Shown here piece by piece: positions 44,946 through 54,223 of a stretch of 64,000 nt of DNA. The translations under genes were made by a program, and so were the position numbers. Below the pieces are notes generated by a model. That model searched no databases, had not been told where the DNA came from, and saw nothing but the letters and a program-made list of their open reading frames with translations. This DNA comes from Actibacterium sp. 188UL27-1 (lineage in GTDB: Bacteria > Pseudomonadota > Alphaproteobacteria > Rhodobacterales > Rhodobacteraceae): NCBI RefSeq assembly GCF_016901225.1, contig NZ_JAFEUL010000019.1, positions 19,749 through 83,748 on the forward strand, given 5' to 3'. Every line of letters begins with the position of its first letter. The stretch's first letter is position 1.

Positions 44946-46177
44946 TAAGTTGCGTCCGCCCGGCCCAACCGTTGCATGAACACCACTCCGGTGACGGCAC
45001 AGGCCAAGGTCCCGGCTGCGATCGGTGTCGCAGTCCCATCAAAGGCCTGGCTGATCGGTGCGGCCAAGGCCACGGCGATCACGGTGGAAACGGCCCCCAG
45101 AACCGATGAGGCCATACCGGCGATATGGCCCATAGGTTCCAACGCGATGGCGTTGATGTTGCCCAGGGTGAGCCCGGCCTGAAAAAAAATCGACAGGGTC
45201 CAGATGAGGAACACCGCGAACGAGAGCGCTGCACCAACCCCGGCCCAGTTCCACAGGATCAGGGCGGTGGTCGAGATCACGATCTGTCCGATCAGAGTGG
45301 CGGTCACCATGAACCGCATCCCCATCCGCTCAACCAGGGTCGCATTCACAATCGATGCGCTCGCGGCCAGAAGAGCGATCATTGCAAACCACAGGGGAAA
45401 GGTTTCTCCCGCACCGTAAGTCTGGTCAAATATGGGCTGGGTGCCCGACAAGACCGAAAACAGCATTGTCAGGCACAGACCCTGGACCAGTACCGATAAT
45501 CGGACCGTCCTGTTGCCCAAAACCTCGACCAGACCAGCCCAAAGCTGGGCTCCGCTGAACGAGCGTCGCTTGGCCTTTGGCAGGGTCTCGGGCAGGCGCA
45601 ATGACATCCAGATCATCGCGAGGATTGCAAAAAGGATGAAGGCGCCAAAGATCCCGCGCCATCCCGTGCCCCAAATGATCACCTGACCCAAGGCTGGCGC
45701 CGCTGCCGGCACGAGCGAAAAGACGATGAAGACCAGCGACATGATGCGGGCCATCCGCCGCCCGTCGTAAAGATCTCGCACAACTGCAAGGGCCACGACC
45801 CGTGGACCTGCCGCACCAAGCCCCTGGATGATCCGCGCCGCCAACAGCAATTCCAACGAACCTGCGACCGACGCCAGAAACGCCCCGACGCAGTATAACA
45901 ACGCGCCGCCCAGGATCACCCGCTTGCGGCCGAATGCGTCCGATAGCGGACCCGTGAAGAGTGTACCAATCCCCATTCCCAAAACAAAACTCGTCACGAT
46001 CAGCAAAGCCCGGTTCGGGGCTTCGGGCGAAAGCTCCGTGGCAATGCTGGGCATGGCGGGCAACATCGCATCGATGGAAAAGGCGATGATCGCGAACAGC
46101 ATCGCCATCAGGGCGACAAACTCGACTTGCGACAGGGCGGGAGGCGTGTCCGATGACGGACGCGCCGCGTCGCTCAC
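44945..46177 (-). CDS. MFS transporter, Bcr/CflA drug-efflux type
   Basis: A 410-residue inner-membrane protein with about twelve hydrophobic helices. The motif between helices 2 and 3 (GPLSDAFGRKRVILGGALLY) and the proline-rich helix 5 region (LVPAAAPALGQVIIWGTGWRGIF) match the Bcr/CflA antiporters. It probably exports a drug or metabolite by proton exchange. It overlaps the FrnE-like gene upstream by four bases, so they form an operon. The stop codon touches the dispersed repeat. Confidence 0.9.
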   Translation of the reverse strand: MSDAARPSSDTPPALSQVEFVALMAMLFAIIAFSIDAMLPAMPSIATELSPEAPNRALLIVTSFVLGMGIGTLFTGPLSDAFGRKRVILGGALLYCVGAFLASVAGSLELLLAARIIQGLGAAGPRVVALAVVRDLYDGRRMARIMSLVFIVFSLVPAAAPALGQVIIWGTGWRGIFGAFILFAILAMIWMSLRLPETLPKAKRRSFSGAQLWAGLVEVLGNRTVRLSVLVQGLCLTMLFSVLSGTQPIFDQTYGAGETFPLWFAMIALLAASASIVNATLVERMGMRFMVTATLIGQIVISTTALILWNWAGVGAALSFAVFLIWTLSIFFQAGLTLGNINAIALEPMGHIAGMASSVLGAVSTVIAVALAAPISQAFDGTATPIAAGTLACAVTGVVFMQRLGRADAT

Positions 46178-46818
46178 GCCGTTCCCTCAAGCTGTTCGTT
46201 AATCTCGTCGATCAGTTTGATCCACAATTCGGGCTGTTGCGCGCCGGGTACCACATGCTGGTCGGCCACAATGAAGGTCGGAACGCCAGTGACACCCCGC
46301 TCCCGGGCATGGGCGTCGCGGGCGCGAATATCGTCCAGATCATTATCGCTGTCCAACAAACGGCGGATCGCAGCGGCGTCCAAACCGGCACTGTCAGCGA
46401 TATCCGCCAACACATCGCGGTCTCCGATATCGCGGCCTTCATTGAAATAGGCGTCGAACAACGCGTCGTAGACGATATTCTGCTTGGCCTCGATCCCGGC
46501 CCAATGGACCAGCCGGTGCGCGTCCAACGTGTTGGGCGTCCGCTCAATCGCGCCTAGATCCATTGTCAGACCGGAAGCCTCACCGGCCTCGGCGATCCGG
46601 CCATAGACTTCGACCGCTTGTTTCTTGCCGCCGAACTTGCCTTCCAGATAGGCGCGCCTATCCATCCCGTCGCGCGGCATGTCGGGGTTCAGCTGAAACG
46701 GATGCCACTGCATGGTGAAAGGATGATCCGGGCGTTCCGCCAAAGCACGATCCAGCAGCGTCTTGCCAATGTAACACCACGGACAGATTGGGTCGGACAG
46801 AATATCAAGCTGGATCAT
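46174..46818 (-). CDS. DsbA-family FrnE-like oxidoreductase
   Basis: A 214-residue thioredoxin-fold protein with the CPWC active site near the N-terminus (DILSDPICPWCYIGKTLLDRAL), the cis-proline region GVTGVPTFIVADQHVVPGAQ and the helical insertion of the FrnE group. It has no signal peptide, so it acts in the cytoplasm, possibly as a disulfide isomerase or glutathione-linked reductase. It is translationally coupled to the MFS exporter downstream. Confidence 0.9.
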   Translation of the reverse strand: MIQLDILSDPICPWCYIGKTLLDRALAERPDHPFTMQWHPFQLNPDMPRDGMDRRAYLEGKFGGKKQAVEVYGRIAEAGEASGLTMDLGAIERTPNTLDAHRLVHWAGIEAKQNIVYDALFDAYFNEGRDIGDRDVLADIADSAGLDAAAIRRLLDSDNDLDDIRARDAHARERGVTGVPTFIVADQHVVPGAQQPELWIKLIDEINEQLEGTA

Positions 46819-46869
46819 CGGACGCCTCCGCCGGTTGGTGTATCAGACATCGCGCCGGGGAAAAGGCCC

Positions 46870-48357
46870 TTATTGGCGCAGCGCCTTGCGGTTGATCTTG
46901 CCATTGCCGGATTTCGGCAGCGCATCGATATGGGTAAAGATCCGCGGGCATTTGTAACGCGCCAGGTTCGCCGCAGTGAAGGCTGTCAGATCATCGTCAA
47001 GCAGCGCAACAGGACCGGTATAGTAGGCAGCAATCACGGTCACATCTGCCTTGACCCGATGCTCCACCACCGCCGCTTCGGCAATGCCGGGGTGACGGGC
47101 CAGCGCCGCCTCGACCTCAAGCGGAGAGACGCGAAAGCCCCCCGCATTCATCATGTCATCATCCCGCCCCAGATAGGTAATGCTGTCATCTTGGGCCATT
47201 TCCACGGTGTCACCCGTCACAAACCAATCGCCGATGTAACGGGCCGCAGTCTCGTCCTCGGCCCCCAGATATCCCAGCATCAGCCCCGGATCGTCGCGGT
47301 GAATGGCCAGCGTCCCGGGCGTGTGTCGGGCAACGGGCGTGCCCTCGCTGTCCAATACGGCGACGTGACGGCCGGGTTGGGGGCGGCCGGAGCTTCCCTC
47401 CGCTGCCGGTTTCGCAGGGCTGCCAGAGATGAAGGTTGAGCATTCCGACATGCCCAAAGCCTCATGCACCGCGCATCCTGTCGATGCCCGAAAGGCCGCG
47501 CGGATCCGATCGGGCAGTTTCTCTCCGGCAGACAGGCCATGGCGCAGGGTCGGTACGGTCACCGGTCCCTCGCGCAGCATCTGGCGGTACACCCCGGGGG
47601 CCGCGGCAAAGATCGTGGCGCCATAGCGCACCATCAGGGTGGGCAATGCGCTGGCCTTCGTTCCTTCGACCGGGATTAACGCAGTAGCGCCGCATGCCCA
47701 TGGATCCATCAACCCGGTGCCCAACGTATATGTCCAGTTAAAGGCTCCGGCATGCAACACACGGTCATGGGGCGTCAGCCCGTACCAGCCGTCCCACATC
47801 ATCCGCCGGGCCCAAACCGCGCGATGGGCGTGGATCACGCCGCGTGGTTTGCCCGATGTGCCTGACGTGTAGATGATGTAGGCGGGCCGGTTCGGATCCC
47901 CCATCAGCGGCGCCATGGCGGTCTCCCCAACCAACGCTGTGTAATCCAGGATCGGGCAATCTGGCCCATCCGGTATACTCACAGCCCCTGACCGGATGAC
48001 CATGGCGGGGCGCAATTCTGCGGCAATCGCTGTGATCTCGGGCACCGTCAGCCCGGCTGACGCAGGGACGGGGACCAATCCGGCCCAAAGTGCCGCCAGA
48101 TATACGAGCGGAAATTCGGCGGAATTTCTGATCCGCATCAGCACCCGGTCTCCGGGGGTCAGCCCCTGGTCAACCAACGCGCTGGCCAACCGCGCCACCT
48201 GATCGCGCATCGCACCATAGGTCCAGTCCGATGATCCCTCGGCTGAGATCACGCGCAACGCCAACTGGTCCGGGGCGCCTGTACCCAGAACATAGGCCGC
48301 CATGTTGAACGGCGCTGGGCAGGGCGGGGCGGAGGTATCCAAGAAAATAGAAAGCAT
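46870..48357 (-). CDS. AMP-dependent acyl-CoA synthetase (benzoate/acetate-CoA ligase-like)
   Basis: A 495-residue adenylate-forming enzyme with IIYTSGTSGKPRGVIHAH, EALGMSECSTFISGSP, WFVTGDTVEM, GRDDDMMNAGGFRVSPLEVE and the catalytic lysine in KSGNGKINRKALRQ. ATG 48357 is the domain-consistent start, and it diverges from an XRE-cupin regulator only 78 bp away, a common arrangement in which the regulator controls the ligase. Substrate unknown. Confidence 0.9.
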   Translation of the reverse strand: MLSIFLDTSAPPCPAPFNMAAYVLGTGAPDQLALRVISAEGSSDWTYGAMRDQVARLASALVDQGLTPGDRVLMRIRNSAEFPLVYLAALWAGLVPVPASAGLTVPEITAIAAELRPAMVIRSGAVSIPDGPDCPILDYTALVGETAMAPLMGDPNRPAYIIYTSGTSGKPRGVIHAHRAVWARRMMWDGWYGLTPHDRVLHAGAFNWTYTLGTGLMDPWACGATALIPVEGTKASALPTLMVRYGATIFAAAPGVYRQMLREGPVTVPTLRHGLSAGEKLPDRIRAAFRASTGCAVHEALGMSECSTFISGSPAKPAAEGSSGRPQPGRHVAVLDSEGTPVARHTPGTLAIHRDDPGLMLGYLGAEDETAARYIGDWFVTGDTVEMAQDDSITYLGRDDDMMNAGGFRVSPLEVEAALARHPGIAEAAVVEHRVKADVTVIAAYYTGPVALLDDDLTAFTAANLARYKCPRIFTHIDALPKSGNGKINRKALRQ

Positions 48358-48435
48358 GTCGCCGGGGTAAGCCCAGGGCCCCGCTGCCGCAACCCCGGCT
48401 TGCGGGGCTACCGCCCGCCCGCTAATACATCGCAG

Positions 48436-49056
48436 ATGGAGGCCGATCCCAAAACACTGATCCGCATCGCCCGTGAAGGCGGTCATGACGAGTTGGCAGA
48501 GCCGCTGGACCTGGGCCAGCGCGTCCGCGATCTGCGCAAGGCACAAGGTTGGACGCTGGAACAGGCGGCAGGCCATGCCGGTTTGGCCCGGTCCACCCTG
48601 TCCAAGATCGAGAATGGGCAGATGTCGCCCACCTATGTTGCGCTGAAGAAACTGGCCGAAGGATTGCAAATTAGCGTTCCGCAGCTTTTCACGCCCCCTT
48701 CCAAGGCGGGGATAAACGGCCGTATGGGCGTGACTTTGTCAGGTGAGGGGGCAGCCCATGCGACCACGACGTACGAGCATGAGCTTCTGGCCGGCAGTCT
48801 CAAGCAAAAGCAGATGCTGCCTTACCGCGCCCGGATACGAGCCCGCGACATGGGTGAGTTCGAGGGCTGGATCCGCCATGACGGCGAAGAGTTCCTGTAT
48901 GTCCTCACTGGTATTGTTCGGCTCTATACCGAGTTTTATCAACCGGTTGAACTGAAACGCGGGGACAGCGCCTATTACGATGGCACGATGGGCCATAACG
49001 TGATTTCCATCAGCCAGGATGACGCCACGATCCTGTGGGTCACCTCGCTCATTTAA
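48436..49056 (+). CDS. XRE-family regulator with C-terminal cupin domain
   Basis: A 206-residue transcriptional regulator. The helix-turn-helix is RVRDLRKAQGWTLEQAAGHA (about residues 30-80) with LARSTLSKIENGQMSPTY, followed by a cupin effector domain (EGWIRHDGEEFLYVLTG, LKRGDSAYYDGTMGHNV). ATG 48436 is used, with a weak ribosome site. It sits between the divergent acyl-CoA ligase and the downstream dehydrogenase (16 bp gap) and may control both in response to a small carboxylate or sugar. Confidence 0.9.
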   Translation: MEADPKTLIRIAREGGHDELAEPLDLGQRVRDLRKAQGWTLEQAAGHAGLARSTLSKIENGQMSPTYVALKKLAEGLQISVPQLFTPPSKAGINGRMGVTLSGEGAAHATTTYEHELLAGSLKQKQMLPYRARIRARDMGEFEGWIRHDGEEFLYVLTGIVRLYTEFYQPVELKRGDSAYYDGTMGHNVISISQDDATILWVTSLI

Positions 49057-49072
49057 AGCTTCGGAGACAATT

Positions 49073-49840
49073 ATGGCAGAGTTCGCCATCTATCCCAGCC
49101 TGAAGGGCAAAACCGTTTTTGTAACAGGCGGAGCTTCGGGTATCGGCGCCGATATCCTGCGCGGCTTTGCTGATCAGGGCGCGCGTTTGGGCTTTGTCGA
49201 TTTAGACGCGACGGGATCCGCCTCCCGCGTGGCCGAACTGGAGGAAGCCGGGTCAGAGGTTGCTTTTGCACAAGCGGACCTTCGGGATATTGCGGCCCTG
49301 AAAGCGGCGTTTGCGAGCCTGATCAAAACCTTGGGAGCCCCATACGCATTGGTCAACAACGCTGCTCGCGATGACCGCCATGGGTGGGAAGACGTGACGG
49401 AAGAGTATTACGACGAACGCATCGCCACCAATTTGCGCCACATGTTTTTTGCAACCCAAGCCGTTGCTCCTGCGATGATCGAGGCGGGCCAAGGAGGTGC
49501 TATCGTCAACATGGGCTCCAACAGTTGGTGGGAAGCATCAGGCGGCATGCCTATCTACACAACCTCTAAGGCGGCGGTCCACGGTATGACCCGCTCCTTC
49601 GCCCGCGACCTTGGCCCCCACAGGATCCGCGTGAATACAGTGGTGCCCGGCTGGATTATGACTGAGCGGCAGAAGGAACTTTGGGTGACCAAAGAAGCGC
49701 TAGACCGCCACTTGGCCCGGCAATGCCTGAAGAACCCGATCGCACCTGAATATGTGGCCCGTACCGTCATCTGGTTGTGCTCCAAAGACGCCGCAATGTG
49801 CACGGCCTCCAACTTCTTTGTGGATGGAGGATCCGTTTGA
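49073..49840 (+). CDS. SDR-family sugar 1-dehydrogenase (D-xylose/L-arabinose/galactose dehydrogenase-like)
   Basis: A 255-residue short-chain dehydrogenase. The NAD site is FVTGGASGIGADILRGF, NNAARDDRHGWEDVT follows, and the catalytic Tyr-x-x-x-Lys is in YTTSKAAVHGMTRS. The start IYPSLKGKTVFVTGG and the DDRH, MCTASNFFVDGG blocks recall Caulobacter XylB and related aldose dehydrogenases, so it probably oxidises an aldose to the lactone. ATG 49073 has CGGAGA upstream. No lactonase or sugar-acid dehydratase is nearby. Confidence 0.85.
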   Translation: MAEFAIYPSLKGKTVFVTGGASGIGADILRGFADQGARLGFVDLDATGSASRVAELEEAGSEVAFAQADLRDIAALKAAFASLIKTLGAPYALVNNAARDDRHGWEDVTEEYYDERIATNLRHMFFATQAVAPAMIEAGQGGAIVNMGSNSWWEASGGMPIYTTSKAAVHGMTRSFARDLGPHRIRVNTVVPGWIMTERQKELWVTKEALDRHLARQCLKNPIAPEYVARTVIWLCSKDAAMCTASNFFVDGGSV

Positions 49841-49900
49841 AAACAATTCATTAGACGGCATTAGAACCTTGCCAACACGTAATGGAGTGGGAGGGGCGCC

Positions 49901-50680
49901 CTAGGCGTCTAGTTGCACCCAGACCGGAACGTGGTCTGACGGTTTTTCTCGCCCGCGGATTTCGTGGTCAATCTGCGCATCTTCCAAAAGGTCGACGGCC
50001 TGCGGTGTGAGCAGTAGGTGGTCGATACGTATCCCATCGTTTTTGTCGTATGCGCCTGCCTGGTAGTCCCAAAAGCTATAGTGGCCGGCCCCCGGATGTC
50101 GGGCGCGGAATGCTTCGGTGAGGCCGAGATTGAGAAGCCTACGAAATTTCTCCCGGCTGTCCAACCTGTGGAGGGCATCTTGGCGCCAGACTTCGGGGCG
50201 GGCTGCATCTTCCGCCTGTGGGATGATGTTGTAATCGCCAGCTATGACAACCACTTCTTCACTTGATATCAGTGCTTTGGCGTATGTTTCTAATCTATCC
50301 ATCCAGGCCAGCTTATAGTCGTATTTGGGGCCAGGGGCGGGGTTGCCGTTTGGAAGATAAAGACCACAGACACGAATGGCGCGCTTGCCCACGACGGATG
50401 CCTCGATCCAGCGGGCCTGTTCGTCGCTGTCATCGCCCGGCAAGCCGCGAGAGACATCTTCGAGGGGAAATTTCGACAGGATAGCCACGCCGTTAAATCC
50501 CTTTTGTCCATGGGTTTCAACGTTGTAGCCGCGTTCTTCGAAGAGTTCGCGCGGGAAGCCTTCATCGACCGACTTGATCTCTTGCAGCAAGGCCACGTCG
50601 GGTTGCGCCTCATCCAGCCAGGCGCACAACGCGGCGTGGCGCGCCTTGATCCCATTGATGTTGAATGTCGCGATTTTCAT
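49901..50680 (-). CDS. xthA: exodeoxyribonuclease III
   Basis: A 259-residue AP endonuclease/3'-exonuclease of base-excision repair. Catalytic motifs are NINGIKARHAALCAWL, the metal-binding glutamate in LLQEIK, GDYNIIPQAEDA, IDHLLLTPQAVDLL and SDHVPVWVQL at the C-terminus. Length and start (MKIATFNING) are standard. It converges with the sugar dehydrogenase and diverges from the beta-barrel gene across a 292-bp gap. Confidence 0.96.
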   Translation of the reverse strand: MKIATFNINGIKARHAALCAWLDEAQPDVALLQEIKSVDEGFPRELFEERGYNVETHGQKGFNGVAILSKFPLEDVSRGLPGDDSDEQARWIEASVVGKRAIRVCGLYLPNGNPAPGPKYDYKLAWMDRLETYAKALISSEEVVVIAGDYNIIPQAEDAARPEVWRQDALHRLDSREKFRRLLNLGLTEAFRARHPGAGHYSFWDYQAGAYDKNDGIRIDHLLLTPQAVDLLEDAQIDHEIRGREKPSDHVPVWVQLDA

Positions 50681-50972
50681 CGGCGTGGCCCCCTATTCAC
50701 CCCCGTTTTGCCTGATGCACAATCCATACACAAGCGATGCATATTCCATACATATCCCGTACATACGCGGCGAACGCGCGGTTAGGGACGACTTAACGAT
50801 CCATTTGGTGCGGAAAGCTGCCGAAGCCTCAACCTTGATCCGGCAACAAATCAACCAAAGTTCACAACAGGTTACGAAAGCTGGAGCGCCCCTTGATCGG
50901 CGATATCGGATACCCCATTTGCCCCAAATGAACAGTTCGGTTCAGATAATTGATCCCACAAGGAGCAGACAC

Positions 50973-51509
50973 ATGCGGGCATCTCTATTCATTCTTCCGC
51001 TGGCAGCGACATTGGCAGCAGGACCGGTTTTGGCGCAGGACCTGAGCGGCTTTTACCTGGGCGGAGATCTTGGTGGCTTTGACACCGAGTTTGACGGCTC
51101 TGGCGATGAGGCCGAAGGCACGGCCTATGGTGTCCACGGCGGGTATCGCTACGGTTTCAGCCCCAAGCTGTTTGCCGAGGGTGAGGTGTTTTACTCGGTC
51201 CTCGACGGAGAGACCGACAATGACGCCGTCGAGTTTGAGAACTATTACGGCCTGAGTGTCGGCTTGGGTTACTACTTCACGCCAGAGGTCTATTCGACCG
51301 CATTTGTCGGGGCGGCGCAGGTTGAGACCGACAGCGATGCTAACGGATCCTCCACCGATGACGGAACGATCTATGGGGTCCAGGTGGGTTACGACCTAAC
51401 ACCAGTCGACTCCCTGGCCGTTCGGTATTCACGGATCGATGTCGAGGCCGACGATATCGACGATTTCGACACTGACGTCTTTGCCCTGCGTTATTCGCGC
51501 CGGTTCTAA
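50973..51509 (+). CDS. outer-membrane beta-barrel protein (opacity/OmpA-like)
   Basis: A 178-residue precursor. The signal peptide is MRASLFILPLAATLAAGPVLA with cleavage before QDLSGFYLGG. The mature part alternates aromatic and polar residues in about eight strands (GVHGGYRYGFSPKLFAEGEV, YYGLSVGLGYYFTPEVYSTA) and ends in ALRYSRRF, with the terminal Phe used for outer-membrane insertion. Loops are acidic and Asp-rich. ATG 50973 has AAGGAG upstream. A hairpin follows the stop. Role unknown, probably structural. Confidence 0.87.
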   Translation: MRASLFILPLAATLAAGPVLAQDLSGFYLGGDLGGFDTEFDGSGDEAEGTAYGVHGGYRYGFSPKLFAEGEVFYSVLDGETDNDAVEFENYYGLSVGLGYYFTPEVYSTAFVGAAQVETDSDANGSSTDDGTIYGVQVGYDLTPVDSLAVRYSRIDVEADDIDDFDTDVFALRYSRRF

Positions 51510-51518
51510 GGCAAAACG

Positions 51519-51546
51519 GGCAGGGTGGGTCACGACCCGCTCTGCC
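51519..51546 (+). terminator. hairpin after the beta-barrel gene
   Basis: GGCAG and CTGCC enclose a second stem GGGT-CACG-ACCC. Only TTCT follows, so the termination strength is uncertain. It starts 10 bp after the stop. Confidence 0.55.
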
Positions 51547-51696
51547 TTCTAACCGTGAGATCCCTCTGATTTTCTGACAAAGCCTCGACCCAAATGCGGA
51601 GAGCTTGCGGTCTTTTGGTTTCTGATGACCGCTCTGGCCCCATGATACTTGATGCTGCAACTCGTATGAACGGCCCCTTTGACGAAGTGTCACACT

Positions 51697-52416
51697 TTAC
51701 CGAGCGTTTCGGAGAACACCCGCATAGAATGGCCCACCGGCCGGTCCGATGCGCTCGACGGTCCATCCGGCGGACCGGGCCAAGCGTGCCAATTCATCTG
51801 GTTCGGGATGGAACCATCGCACCCATTCCCCCGTTGCTCCTTGGTACTCGAAACGCATCTTGATCTCGCCGCGTGGCCGCCCCTTATCCAAGTTGCGCCG
51901 GTGGTATGCGAGGTGGTGCGGTTGGTTGGTCTGCGCGATGTCCAGCCCGGTCACCAACGCCTGCCCACTTGGCATCACGGCGCAGGCGAGCCGATGCAGG
52001 AGCGCTTCCGCCCCTTCATATGTGCCGCCAATTCCCATGTTGTTGCCGAAGACCACAACGGTCTGGAACATATCGTCTCCGAGGATCTTACCCTTGGGAT
52101 CCATCACATCGCCCAGTCGAACGTCCCGGCATCCCCTGTCTTGGGCAACGTTGACCGCCCCAGGTGACAGGTCGACCCCCACGGCTTCCACGCCCTTTCG
52201 GTCCAGCCACAGAAGCGTCCGTCCTGCTCCCGAGCCAACGTCGAGGACCGGCCCTTCGACGTCTTGAAGCAACGAAGCCTCGTGGGCAAACGGGTCAGGC
52301 GCGAAGTAGATGCCAGGGCCATGCGTATCGATGTGGCCGTCGTCGCGGCGGATAGTGAGCATCCGACCAGTCCGACCAGCATGGTGGTCGCGGAGAGAAT
52401 CGCCGAAGAGATCCAT
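51697..52416 (-). CDS. class I SAM-dependent methyltransferase
   Basis: A 239-residue methyltransferase. The SAM-binding motif I is PVLDVGSGAGRTLLWLDRKG, the acidic residue after it is in VGVDLSPGAV, and a motif II-like region is MFQTVVVFGNNMGIGG. Family level only; substrate unknown. It stands alone, with the IscA-like gene 250 bp upstream on the same strand. I see no recognisable gene in that gap. Confidence 0.85.
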   Translation of the reverse strand: MDLFGDSLRDHHAGRTGRMLTIRRDDGHIDTHGPGIYFAPDPFAHEASLLQDVEGPVLDVGSGAGRTLLWLDRKGVEAVGVDLSPGAVNVAQDRGCRDVRLGDVMDPKGKILGDDMFQTVVVFGNNMGIGGTYEGAEALLHRLACAVMPSGQALVTGLDIAQTNQPHHLAYHRRNLDKGRPRGEIKMRFEYQGATGEWVRWFHPEPDELARLARSAGWTVERIGPAGGPFYAGVLRNAR

Positions 52417-52668
52417 GACTTAGTAGTAACTGTTTCACCGAGCGGTGGCATCGGCCCAGACGTCTCATCAAGCGCCGAGCGCCAGGCTGCACCTTATGGA
52501 GCAGGGCATTCAGGCGCGTACGGCCAAGGTCAGCAAAACCCGCCGAGTAGCGGCTGTAGCATTGTCTGCTTGGGTTACTGTTGTTTAGCGATGGGGCCTC
52601 AACATGCGTGGGCCCGGCGGTACTGGAATTGGGTTCTTTGGCGCTGTGAGCGGTGCGTCTGATGCCTT

Positions 52669-52986
52669 TTACATCGAAAAGCTGGTGCCGCAGCCGCAGG
52701 AGCTGGTGGCGTTGGGATTCTCGATGGTGAAGCGAGCGCCGATCAGCTCTTCGGTGAAATCGATGATGGCGTTTTCCAAGAAGGGCAGGGAGACGCTGTC
52801 GATGACGACCTTTTGGCCTTCGGCTTCCAATACCAGGTCATCGTCGTCCGGCGCGTCCAGCTTGATCTCATATTGAAAACCGGAGCAGCCGCCGCCTTCG
52901 ACGGCCACGCGCAGGGCTTGGGGGGCGGCCGCGATCTCGGCCAGGCGGGCAAAGGCGCGGGGCGTGACAGTGGGAGGCAGGATCAT
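52669..52986 (-). CDS. iron-sulfur cluster assembly/insertion protein (IscA/ErpA type)
   Basis: A 105-residue A-type carrier that holds and passes on Fe-S clusters. The three ligands are visible: Cys in GGGCSGFQYE and the pair in SSCGCGTSF. ATG 52986 gives MILPPTVTPRAFARL, the usual start. It diverges from dgt with a 100-bp gap, an arrangement often seen in alphaproteobacteria. ErpA versus IscA/SufA cannot be separated here. Confidence 0.93.
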   Translation of the reverse strand: MILPPTVTPRAFARLAEIAAAPQALRVAVEGGGCSGFQYEIKLDAPDDDDLVLEAEGQKVVIDSVSLPFLENAIIDFTEELIGARFTIENPNATSSCGCGTSFSM

Positions 52987-53086
52987 GTCGGGAAACCTCG
53001 TCGCATTTCTGACAGGCTCCACATATATGGGATGCGGGGCCGCGGGACAAGTTTGCGCGGTCCTATGATGGGAAAAGGAGCCGCCC

Positions 53087-54223
53087 ATGCTGGCCGCTTA
53101 TGCGTGTAACCCGGCCGCCTCGCGCGGGCGGCATTGTTTTGAAGAAGAAAGTGCGTTCCGGTCATGCTTTCAGCGGGACCGCGATCGGATCATCCACTCT
53201 TCGGCATTTCGGCGGTTGAAACATAAGACACAAGTCTTTGTGGAGCATGAGGGTGATTATTTTCGCACCCGGCTGACCCATTCGATCGAGGTGGCGCAAG
53301 TGGCCCGCACCATTGCGGGTGCGTTGGGGCTGAACGGTGAGCTGACCGAGGCCGTGGCGTTGGCCCATGATCTGGGCCATCCGCCGTTTGGCCATACTGG
53401 GGAGGATGCGTTGCAGGCACTGATGGCGCCCCATGGTGGGTTTGATCACAATGCCCAGGCCATCAAGATCGTGACCTCTCTGGAGCGCCACTATGCGGCT
53501 TTTGACGGGTTGAACCTGACCTGGGAGACGCTGGAAGGGATTGCCAAGCATAACGGCCCGGTGACAGGCGATCTGCCCTTTGCGCTGGCGGATTACGATG
53601 CGCGCCACGATCTGGAATTGGGCACCCATGCCAGTGCCGAGGCACAGGTGGCGGCGCTGAGCGATGACATCGCCTATAACAACCATGATCTGATGGATGG
53701 ATTGCGCGCGGGCTTGTTCACCGATGCGCAGATTGTTGACTTGCCCATCGTTGGTCCGGCCTTTGCGGAGGTGGACGCGTTGTATCCTGCGTTGGATCCC
53801 AAACGGCGGCGGCACGAAGCATTGCGCCGGGTCTTTGGTGCGATGGTACGCGATGTGATCGACGCGTCGCGTGCGATATTGGACGCGGCGGCTCCCGTGG
53901 ATGCGGCGGCTGTGAGAGCGTTGGGCGCCCCGGTGATCCGGTTTTCAGACGCGCTTTGGGCAGATCTGCAGGAGATCCGGGCTTTTTTGTTTTCGCGCAT
54001 GTACCGGGCCCCGGCGGTGATGGAAAAACGGGGCGAGGTGACGGCGGTGATTGAGGCGCTGTTTCCCTTATACACCGCCAGTCCAGAGCATTTGCCGGCC
54101 GAATGGCAACGCGACGTGACAGAGGCGCGGGGGGCCACGGCCCTTGCCCGGATCGTGACCGACTACATTGCCGGTATGACCGACCGGTTCGCGTTAGAAG
54201 AGCATGGTCGCCTAGCGGCGTAA
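53087..54223 (+). CDS. dgt: deoxyguanosinetriphosphate triphosphohydrolase
   Basis: A 378-residue HD-superfamily dNTPase that removes triphosphate from dGTP or other dNTPs. The metal motif is seen as TRLTHSIEVAQVAR, then LAHDLGHPPFGHTGEDAL; later DDIAYNNHDLMDGL carries the remaining Asp. AAAAGGAG precedes ATG 53087. Its 3' end overlaps the convergent lipoprotein gene by 12 bp. Confidence 0.95.
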   Translation: MLAAYACNPAASRGRHCFEEESAFRSCFQRDRDRIIHSSAFRRLKHKTQVFVEHEGDYFRTRLTHSIEVAQVARTIAGALGLNGELTEAVALAHDLGHPPFGHTGEDALQALMAPHGGFDHNAQAIKIVTSLERHYAAFDGLNLTWETLEGIAKHNGPVTGDLPFALADYDARHDLELGTHASAEAQVAALSDDIAYNNHDLMDGLRAGLFTDAQIVDLPIVGPAFAEVDALYPALDPKRRRHEALRRVFGAMVRDVIDASRAILDAAAPVDAAAVRALGAPVIRFSDALWADLQEIRAFLFSRMYRAPAVMEKRGEVTAVIEALFPLYTASPEHLPAEWQRDVTEARGATALARIVTDYIAGMTDRFALEEHGRLAA

